Source: Phoronis ovalis (Eukaryota; Phoronida; Phoronidae). Taken from it: a DNA stretch of 15,467 bases. Positions 8,641 to 15,467 of the stretch are shown in pieces. The position numbers and the translations under genes are program-made. The stretch covers positions 1 through 15,467 of the forward strand of contig JAOXYB010027657.1 in the NCBI GenBank assembly GCA_028565635.1. Direction: 5' to 3'. The notes beneath the pieces were generated by a model. It ran no database searches and was not told the DNA's origin. It was given only the letters and a program-made list of their open reading frames with translations. The stretch's first letter is position 1. Every line of letters begins with the position of its first letter.

Positions 8641-8999
8641 ATCAGCTTTCTAAGTTGACTATAAAATCATAATTAAAACAATATTATATGGTGCAAAATA
8701 AAAAATCAGTGTTGCATGTTAGGTATTTTTTTGTATTTGTATTTGTTTTTATATATTCCTTTATCCTACACATATAGTAAATCAAAGCGGCTTTACATAA
8801 ACTATACAGGACTTTTTTACACAATTACCCATTACGGGCCTGTTCACTCCTCGAACAGTTTCAACTCCCTGGCCCTGGGGAGTATACAATGAGGCTTCCG
8901 TATTCAGCATACTAATACACTTGGCATATTTACAATTCAATGCAATAACACCCTAGCAGGTACGGATTTATGCCTGATTGAAAATAAACAATACAAAGG

Positions 9000-9235
9000 A
9001 GAGGAAGGACTAGTACTAATTGATGGTCATTTACCGACATCAAATAGCTGTTCTTTAACGTTCCTGAGAGATAGACCTCACAGAGTCATCCGAGCCACGA
9101 GGGATACACAGTCCCTACTGTTGAGACCCAGGTATTTTTTTTTATCTTGAAAGGATCGAATCCGGGATCTTTGACATGCCAGGTGGACGTGGTATAACCA
9201 CAGCTCCACAAAGCTCTCTGAGACCACCAGTATGA
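9000..9235 (-). mobile_element. tRNA-derived SINE, minus strand
   Basis: On the minus strand the head reads TGGAGCTGTGG (A-box-like, 9198-9208), TTATACCACGTCC, CTGGCATGTCAAAGATCCC and GGATTCGATCC (B-box-like, 9153-9163). The A-to-B spacing (about 45 bp between boxes) suits an RNA polymerase III promoter. The body continues to lower coordinates with an A-run after the head. The 3' limit is uncertain; sequence to about 8820 may belong to the same or a neighbouring repeat. Confidence 0.55.
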
Positions 9236-9555
9236 CATTTAAAAAAAATAGAATACGTTTTGCTTGTCTGGTCTTCGTGAATTAGACGGATAGACATAAA
9301 AAAGGGTCCAGGAAAAAAATCGAGCGCATCCTTACCTAACACAAGTATTACATTTATTTTGATTGCACAATTGTTCCAGCACGTAGAAAACGTTTCAAAC
9401 CTACTTATAAAAGTAATCATTACAACTGCAATGTTCCTCAACAGCAAGGTAAACTTTACTTATAAATCTAATCATTGCGAATAAGTGCACATCAATAACA
9501 ACCCGAGGCTTGAAAGATATTAAGCTGACAACAGGGACACCGTTTTAGGGTCAAG

Positions 9556-10593
9556 CGTGTGTGACCGGAAATAAATTAACCAAGTTTTAAAATGTGTTAC
9601 TCGAAGAATTTTGGTTAATAAATAGAAAACGAGACATCAAAATAATTGTAATAGTATCATTTGTGCAATTCTTAACTTATCTGCTTCATGCGTGTCATCT
9701 ATTTAACGTTACGGTGCTATTCTTTTACTACTGCTGATATCAAATGCTAATGAGATTTCAGTTTTTGGAAACACAGCTTTACTGCACACTTAATAGTGTT
9801 ATAGTTTCAAGTCGACTGAATTTTTTTGCTATTTTAGTCTCGAATCATTTTTTCGTGAAATAAATATTTTTTTAGTTTATTGTTATGAAGGTGGATGTAA
9901 ATATCACACACGGTTGGTGATTCGAGTGACATTCAGAAAGTCGGTGAAAAGCATCTTTTTTATTCTGTCGTTCTTTTTACTACGTTTTGTTTCAAATAAA
10001 TGTTCACGCAATCCAAATGTATGCTAGGAAGTGGATACGTCGTTACTGAGTTGTGCGGTACTACTTTTAACTTAGTTTTAATCTATTTGCTGTGAATAAT
10101 AAAATTCTAAGAACATCCCGTAATTTAGCAGAGCCCAATATGGCGGCCATCTCAGATTAGTCCAGATACAAAATTTGATATTTTAATAATTTTATGCAAA
10201 ATAAAAAGATTTCTTAGTTCTAGTTCACTTCAATCTGTAAAACAAATTAAATCATCAAAAATGCTGCATACAGAATAAAACCATTATCAGTGAAATATAG
10301 CCATTATTAAGTTTGTTCATGCTTATCTCTAAAACAAATAAAATCATCAGAACATAACCATTGTCAGTGAAATATAGCCGTTATTAAATGTGTTCATGCT
10401 TATCTCTAAAACAAAGTAAATCGTCATAAATACTACATATCAGAATATAACCTTTATCAGTTAAATGTAGCCATTATTAAATTTGTTCATACTTATCTCA
10501 AATTTTTATTTGTTTCAAATTTGTAAAGTACCTTTTGAAAAACCAAACTTTTATGAAATTTTGAACTTGGCGCATTTATTTCCGGCCACAGTG
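9556..10593. mobile_element. Element with Tc1/mariner-like inverted ends
   Basis: The left end GTGTGACCGGAAATAAATTA then ACCAAG, and the right end read inversely CACTGTGGCCGGAAATAAAT then GCGCCAAG, are diverged inverted repeats of about 35 bp. The right end is bordered by TA (10594-10595), as for Tc1/mariner; the left TA is not preserved. I could read no transposase. The interior holds the minisatellite at 10239-10500. Confidence 0.5.
10239..10500 (+). repeat. Three-copy minisatellite (about 92-bp unit)
   Basis: Units start with AAAACAAA(T/G)(T/A)AAATC at 10239, 10331 and 10408 and share ATCAGTGAAATATAGCCATT-type and TTTGTTCATGCTTATCTC-type blocks. The unit lengths are 92, 77 and 93 bp; the middle unit lacks about 15 bp in its first half. 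Confidence 0.85.
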
Positions 10594-10800
10594 TACATGC
10601 AGTAATAAAGATGAGAAAATGTCATATAAGCGGTTAGCGTCATTTATAAATAATACTTTGAAGTTCCATATTTCGTTGGTGCATTTGGGCGAATCGTGTT
10701 ATTATTTTGTCTATGTCATGTTTAAAATCGTAATGTAATTATGAGGACAAGAGGGGCTATTCTTTCCACACCTATGGTAACTCTTGTGTAATTATGCAAC

Positions 10801-10902
10801 CTCCTGCCACTTAACTATACGCCCGATTCCGTGATTAGGGTGCAAAAAAATGTTCCTGTTGTTTCAAAAGAGGGGTGCGTTCGCACCCAACGCACCCCCG
10901 CA
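10801..10902 (+). repeat. GC-rich hairpin repeat, copy 1
   Basis: From CTCCTGCCACTTAAC through ACGCCCGATTCCGTGATTAG to the hairpin, GGGGTGCGTT at 10872-10881 pairs with AACGCACCCC at 10889-10898 around CGCACCC. An alternative stem GGGTGCG/CGCACCC overlaps it. The same sequence recurs 280 bp downstream. Confidence 0.75.
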
Positions 10903-11080
10903 ACTGACGGGCCTGGTAGTGTTTTTAGAATTAACGATTTCAGAAAATATGAGTTACGTAGAAGAAAAGGTCGCTGGAACGCTGATAGGTCTCCATGCTG
11001 CCGAAAAGAAAATAAATACAAAAAAATAAGGACCGTTAAAACCCTAAAAAGAATTCCCTTATTAACCTCCCAGTACAACC

Positions 11081-11180
11081 CTCCTTTCCTTAACAATACG
11101 CCCGATTCCGTGATTAGGCGTAAAAAAATGTTCCTGTTATTTTAAAAGAGGGGTGCGTTCGCACCCAACGCACCCCCGCA
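11081..11180 (+). repeat. GC-rich hairpin repeat, copy 2
   Basis: Repeats copy 1 almost exactly: ACGCCCGATTCCGTGATTAG, then the stems GGGGTGCGTT (11150-11159) and AACGCACCCC (11167-11176). It diverges after CCCCCGCAA and lacks the GACGGGCCTG end seen in copy 1. Confidence 0.75.
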
Positions 11181-11232
11181 AGCTAATATAGCTGATTTTC
11201 GCATCTAGTTTTGCTGTGCTATCGGATTTATC

Positions 11233-11954
11233 ATGCCTCCTATCAAAAAAAAATTCTCCGGCTACAAGTTAAAACGCGTTCTAGTAAAGCCTCCGCTGCT
11301 GCTGCTGCTGCTACTGAGACTGCTACCGATCGAACTTCAGCTATTTAGTTCCGTCAATATATACTGATATAGTTTCGTGGAGTGGCCCATCTGGTTACTG
11401 GAGTGGCCGTGTTGGTTTCAGATCTTTTAAAATAAACTCTTGAATAATTACCTGTCGTTTCGATATATACCATCAAGTTATGCCTCACCTAAATCTACAA
11501 CAATAATGCCATCTCCGCCTCCACCTTCACGTTCAAAGTTTGAAGCTAACCAGGGTGAGTTTGGCTCCGCTGATAAGGAGGAGGCTTCGTTGACACTCCA
11601 TACGAATATAGTACCGTCATATTAAGACAGTCACATATTTTTTCCTTTTTTTAACTGGTAGTGTATGAAAGGATGTACCCTCACGTTATGAAGAGATTAT
11701 AGTTCAGGGAATGCTGCTCTATTTTATATATGCATAAACGTTGTAACGTTTTTGTATTGAGTTGGCATGGATGGAGTGGTGTAAAATGTTCAAATACTGA
11801 CCCGTATTGCCGCGGGGTCACTATCAAGTATTTCGCTATATCTTCATGCATTTGCCCTGTTCGGACTCTGCAAGAATATATCAATTGGCGAACTGTATCT
11901 CGTCCTTCATCTCTGGATCAATTGACAACTGCATGCATAAATCAAAGTTTTTAA
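11233..11954 (+). pseudogene. Decayed transposon coding stretch, possible tyrosine recombinase
   Basis: Broken frames follow one another: an ATG at 11233 with MPPIKKK, an Ala-rich stretch encoded by (GCT)6 at 11295-11312 in another frame, then SPPPPSRSKFEANQGEFG (11511-11565), interrupted by repeat copy A, then a frame to 11954 with TIKYFAISSCICPVRTLQEY and INWR. The last segment resembles the C-terminal part of DIRS/Crypton-type tyrosine recombinases (CPV.ALR.Y pattern). No full catalytic set (R..HxxR..Y) is visible. The call is tentative. Confidence 0.35.
11580..11772 (+). repeat. Dispersed repeat copy A, upstream of gene 2
   Basis: Starts with GTTGACACTCCATACGAATA, then TAGTACCGTCATATTAA, and after TTTAACTGGTAGTGTATGAA runs to AACGTTTTTGTATTGAGTTG. 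The same order of blocks occurs inverted at 14069-14463. Relative to that copy, about 217 bp are missing between the ATATTAA block and the AACTGGTA block. Confidence 0.65.
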
Positions 11955-12140
11955 TGCCACATATGTGTTAAAACTTTAAATTAATGTTATTTATTACTAC
12001 TTACCTAAACAACAATAGCATATCATTAGTTATTTATTACGGAAGCAGCGTTCGAATCATTAAATTGTCAGGACGTACCACAGTGAATAACATGATTAGC
12101 ATATAATTGTTTATTACCCACCTAATAAATTAAGTTTTTA
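11955..12140. other. Gene 2 upstream sequence
   Basis: AT-rich DNA without coding signs between the decayed transposon and the TATA box of gene 2. No specific transcription-factor site could be assigned with confidence. Confidence 0.4.
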
Positions 12141-12145
12141 GGAAC

Positions 12146-12154
12146 TATATATAA
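12146..12154 (+). promoter_or_regulatory. TATA box of lipase gene 2
   Basis: TATATATAA stands 122 bp upstream of the start codon, comparable to gene 1 (112 bp). Transcription would then start near 12175-12185. Confidence 0.5.
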
Positions 12155-12267
12155 CAGCGTGAACATCATCATAACAACTTAAAAAGGTTAATTTCTGGAG
12201 CTGAGTACTACGTTAACGACGCGATTTTTCTGTTCGCATTGTGTTTGTGTACAAAATACATGACAAT

Positions 12268-12313
12268 ATGCTTTTTACAGTTTTCATGATATCTCTTCTA
12301 GTAACCGAGTCTG
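12268..12313 (+). CDS. Lipase gene 2 exon 1: signal peptide
   Basis: Codes for 15 residues plus one base, then the donor G|GTAAGT. It was chosen because length and phase equal gene 1 exon 1 and because it encodes a signal peptide. An out-of-frame ATG lies 8 bp upstream. Confidence 0.8.
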
Positions 12314-15300
12314 GTAAGTATGATTAGTTTGCTTGTCTCATGTACAGCTAAGTATATACAATCATGGATGCACACTATCATGCAATTCAAGGAGACGCTA
12401 AATATAAACATACAAACTAGAAAATTGGTAATATGTTTATGATTAATTGCCCTTTAAATTATATTTGATCAATAGAGTACTACTAGTCTAGTATAGCATA
12501 GGTGGAATTAATTTGGACACTAATCATATACGTATATGTATACATATATTTTTTAATATGATTTTTTATTTTAATAACATAAGATTAAATAAGGCAGATG
12601 TTTTAGGGAAATATTTTACAATTAAGGCTAAGCTAGACCCTCGTCACTTTTAATCTGCATTACATTTTTTCACCCAAAATAGATATTTTCTAAAACTGTC
12701 ATAATGATATATTTAAACTATTGTGTAAATTAGCGTTTAATGACACTCTATAAAATCAGTAGACACATATGGATGCATCCTACGGGAAAACCCAGATAAA
12801 AATTCGATCTATCTATATTTTTAGCAAGTAAACGATACTTCCATAATTTGTTATGGACCATTTTTAAATTGCATCAGGGATTTTGGTTATATGAGCAGTT
12901 TAGTTTTTAACAAATGAAAAATACCTGTTTTAAACATTAGTTACTAGTTCAAAGATTATTCACGGTATTTACAATTACAACAAGTGTCGTTTACTTCTTA
13001 AAAACGTTAGCTCGAATTTAGTGGATCCGCAAGATTTTGCTGTAGGATGCACCTTGTGATTTTTATGAGGTGTCATAAAACATTAATTAAATTTCATGCG
13101 TTGCGCAAACAAATCTAAAAATAATACCATGACATAGCATGAATGTTAAAATTTCAAAAAACATTGATTTATAGTGTAAAAAATTGTAATATCGAATTTT
13201 GCTCGATTTTTTCAATTAAACAGTAATAAGGGTCTAGCTTAGCCTTAAAGTGATAAAACAGATCTTCTTAGATAGAATATATTCTCTAAAACATATATAA
13301 GTATATATAGTGTACAAACTTGGAAACCTGTATTTGAGAATTAAATTTGAGAAAAATGACAGTCTGAAACACAGATGTTTAATGTGAAAACATTTATTAC
13401 CTGACAAAATCAGTGATACTGCAAAATGGTGTCCCGGGGAGCCACTCGTACATTTACTTTAAGTGGGTACGCGTCCTAGTTACCAAAATCTGGTTTCCTT
13501 TTGAGTAGGAAAATGGACTGTTTTAAGCAAAAAGGAATTAGTTAGAACGGAAAAATTCCCTCCTTTTTTGCTTGCCGAAAGTTTCAATCTTGAATATATA
13601 GGGTACCTTTTTTGGGGTGGTTTTAAGCTTCGTGCCACTAGACCAGGCCACTTGTTAATTTTTTTCTGAGGATGGGTACACATTTTATACTTGAGTGTTC
13701 CCGTCCAGGTTACAACTAAAAAACGATCCTTACAACGTCATGTGCAAAAACATTGTTAGCATTCGTATGAAACTTTGTTTACATGAAATACAGTGGGAAA
13801 TGTTAAAGCAAATCATCAAGAGGGAGACAAAGGGAAGAAGATTGTGAAACGAGCAACAAACTGTCATGGCGATCTCGGCTGTTTCTCTAACAGTCCCCCC
13901 TACGACAACACACTGCTTGATAGCTTACCTCAATCACCAACTGAAATTGGTAGGTATAATTAATTAGCAATAACAATTCTAAAATGTGGCCATATCTTAA
14001 TTACTTTACACACATTAATATACGATATGATAAACATTATGGCATAAGTACACCATTAGACTCCCCATCCAACTCAATACAAAAACGTTGTAACGTTCAT
14101 GCACATATCAAATAGAGCAACATTCCCGGAACTAGTATCTCTTCATAATGTGAGTGTATACTCTTTCATACTCTACCAGTTAAATTTTCGTGCAGTCTTG
14201 ACCATACTGATTTTGAGAAAATCGGGTTAGAACAAAATCGACCCTTGAATCGCATTATTCCAATGGGAAATAAGCCCCAATTCAAATTCCGATTTTTAAA
14301 AAATTGTAATGATCTCTGGAATTTTATTGCTTTAGTCAGAAAGTACAACATGTTAACAATACAAAACACCCAAAATTAAACGCCACGCCCCCCCCCCAAG
14401 AAGAAAAAAATACGTGTATTAATATGCCGCTACTATATTCGTATGTAGTGTCAACAATGCCTCGTGCTATTGTGTACTTAGGCCTTATGTACACATAGTT
14501 AAATTTGCCTGTTCACAATGCTAGTATAACAGATAATCGTACTAAATATTAACGTGAACTTTTACGCGGTCTTCTGCACACCTATTGTTTGGGTAACTGA
14601 ACTCTTTGGTATTTTTTTTTGTTTTCCAGGCACTTCTTTTTTGCTGTATACAAGAAACAATCCGACAAACGAAGAAGTAATTGTAGCTGGTGCCGTACCT
14701 TCAAATTTTCAACGCGATTCAAACACAGTTTTCATTATTCACGGATGGAACGATCATGGACGAAACTGGTGGATTAAAGCTATGACGAGCGCTTTATTAA
14801 CAAAAGTACATATATAATTTTATAAATTATACGTAGAGAAGTTTCCGCACTTCTGTAAAATCATCTATAATCATATCAGAATCAAGTTTCATTTGAGTAC
14901 TTGTCGGTTCAGGGAAATAAGTAATTCACTATAAATTTAATCCAATACTATTAAGCAAACATAACAGAAAATTATTATTTTCACGCAACATAGAGCGCAT
15001 ATTGACCTGTGAAAAAAGGGTAAAAATCTTGTTATCTTATGACCAAAAAACAATTGTCCCGGTTACGGTGTGAGTAATCGTGCTCGTTACTGGCACAAAA
15101 AAGCCTCTAAACAACTGATTGTGGAAGGTCGAAAAGTGGACCCTAAGCAAGATCTGTGCCGAAATTGGTACCCTATCTAAGACTAAAAATTTTCTAAGAA
15201 ACGCCGAAGGCTAAAAAGAATTCATGCCGAAATTGGTACCCTATCCAAAACTGAAGTTTTTTCTAAAAGAAAAATATAAACAAGACTCAGGAGGCGAAAA

Positions 15301-15467
15301 TTGGACGATGTGCAGATTCTAAGCAAATTAAAAATTATACTTTTTTGATTTTAAATTGCTGATTTTTCTGCTTTAAGCGTGTAACGTGCGATACGCCCCT
15401 GGTCCTCATGGGTTTTATTAACGAGCATGATTACCCATATTTCATTTAAGTGGCCCCTCCCTTGATA
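12268..15467 (+). CDS. Pancreatic-lipase-family paralogue, 5' part only (lipase gene 2)
   Basis: Exons 12268-12313, 13794-13949 and 14630-14805 join in frame into 126 residues; the rest lies beyond the window. Residues 1-15 are a hydrophobic signal peptide (MLFTVFMISLLVTES). A basic GKKIVKR (29-35) precedes Cys39; CHGDLGCF (39-46), LPQSPTEIG (60-68), [11 protein letters not shown] (69-79) and VFIIHGW (101-107) follow. Intron phases 1, 1 and 0 and the 46-nt first exon match gene 1 exactly, which shows tandem duplication. Exon 3 is six codons shorter than in gene 1 and has no extra Cys. Catalytic residues, lid and PLAT domain would be in the missing exons, so activity cannot be judged. I see no frameshift or stop in what is present. 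Confidence 0.9.
12622..13248. mobile_element. Foldback-type element with long diverged inverted arms, intron 1 of gene 2
   Basis: The outer 20 bp TTAAGGCTAAGCTAGACCCT (12622-12641) recurs as a perfect inverse at 13229-13248. Inner blocks also pair: TGACACTCTATAAAATCA (12741-12758) with the complement of 13057-13075, and GATGCATCCTAC (12772-12783) with the complement of 13042-13053. Arms are thus about 160-210 bp with diverged middles, around a loop of about 240 bp. There is no coding potential. It fits a foldback or long-TIR MITE. Confidence 0.65.
13427..13715. mobile_element. Repeat element with partly inverted ends, intron 1 of gene 2
   Basis: The left part carries the AAGTGGGTACGCGT motif shared with 3766-3780. 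The right part (13671-13713), read on the minus strand, gives GGGAACACTCAAGTATAAAA, similar to GGGACACTCAGATATAAGTG at 3752-3771. The minus-strand frame across it has no recognisable product. The limits are approximate. Confidence 0.35.
13794..13949 (+). CDS. Lipase gene 2 exon 2: mature N-terminus
   Basis: Acceptor ATACAG, donor G|GTAGGT. It encodes residues 16-68 with KKIVKR, CHGDLGCFSNSPPYDN and LPQSPTEI, clearly similar to gene 1 exon 2 (three nt shorter, same phases). Confidence 0.9.
14069..14463 (-). repeat. Dispersed repeat copy B, inverted, intron 2 of gene 2
   Basis: Read on the minus strand it matches copy A from GTTGACACTACATACGAATA through to AACGTTTTTGTATTGAGTTG. An additional block (about 14184-14400), including a C-run at 14389-14397, separates the two matching ends. 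Either copy A is a deletion derivative or copy B carries an insertion. Confidence 0.65.
14630..14805 (+). CDS. Lipase gene 2 exon 3: oxyanion region
   Basis: Acceptor TTTTCCAG, donor AAA|GTACAT. It encodes [17 protein letters not shown] and WWIKAMTSALLTK, ending in phase 0 like gene 1 exon 3. No fourth exon (GHSLG type) is visible before the window ends. Confidence 0.92.
14806..15467 (+). other. Intron 3 of gene 2, incomplete
   Basis: No lipase exon is found. A direct repeat TGCCGAAATTGGTACCCTAT occurs at 15157 and 15225 (68 bp apart), each followed by a similar A- and T-rich tail, indicating a small tandem repeat or repetitive element. Confidence 0.6.

Noticed and set aside
9145-9225. Functional tRNA gene
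   Set aside because: The A- and B-box-like motifs are there, but I could not fold a complete cloverleaf with an acceptor stem; a SINE is the better reading.
9142-9447. 101-codon minus-strand open frame
   Set aside because: Overlaps the SINE head; translation shows no family motif.
10239-10500. CRISPR array
   Set aside because: Units are contiguous tandem repeats of about 92 bp with no unique spacers, in animal DNA.
8463-10915. hAT transposon with 8-bp target duplication at the GGCCCGTCAG ends
   Set aside because: Flanking 8-mers at the two ends do not match and no transposase is readable.
10815-11145. Overlapping open frames on both strands of about 100 codons
   Set aside because: They span the GC-rich hairpin repeats, which are noncoding; no motif in either frame.
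14166-14369. 67-codon minus-strand open frame in intron 2 of gene 2
   Set aside because: Lies in the extra block of repeat copy B; no recognisable protein.

Overview
This is an AT-rich, intron-rich animal genomic window. It carries two tandem, same-strand genes of the pancreatic-lipase family. The first is complete (start 1560, stop 7743, nine exons, 474 residues). The second (start 12268) has its first three exons here and runs off the right edge. Both have short exons with GT/AG borders, the same exon 1 length (46 nt) and the same intron phases. They are therefore a local duplication, separated by about 4.5 kb. The repeat content (a CR1/L2-like LINE fragment, a tRNA-derived SINE, many MITE-like inverted repeats) and compact introns suggest a marine invertebrate. 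A tunicate is my leading guess, but nothing here proves the taxon.

Layout. 1-1440: upstream DNA with a TATCTGC microsatellite and no firm gene. 1448-7773: lipase gene 1, from a TATA-like box to an AATAAA signal. Its introns hold a LINE remnant (intron 6), a MITE (intron 7) and fragments of dispersed repeats (introns 1, 2 and 4). 7774-12140: intergenic DNA that is almost all repeats: a 32-bp duplication, a GC-rich hairpin repeat family, a SINE, a 1-kb element with Tc1/mariner-like ends that contains a three-copy minisatellite, and a decayed transposon stretch with tyrosine-recombinase-like coding. 12146-15467: lipase gene 2, with a foldback element in intron 1 and an inverted copy of an intergenic repeat in intron 2.

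Function. The gene 1 product is predicted to be a secreted Ca-binding alpha/beta-hydrolase (Ser190, Asp213, His282) with a C-terminal PLAT domain. The lid between Cys273 and Cys280 is only six residues, as in phospholipase A1-type relatives and mini-lid PLRP2 rather than classical triglyceride lipase. Gene 2 probably encodes a similar secreted enzyme, but its catalytic exons lie outside the window.

The most notable structural observation is that the exon 7 splice acceptor of gene 1 appears to lie inside the antisense coding sequence of the LINE remnant, so a transposon end may supply a working splice site. I found no evidence of a wholly new multi-gene system. The interest lies in enzyme variation and in how transposons have shaped the two genes.
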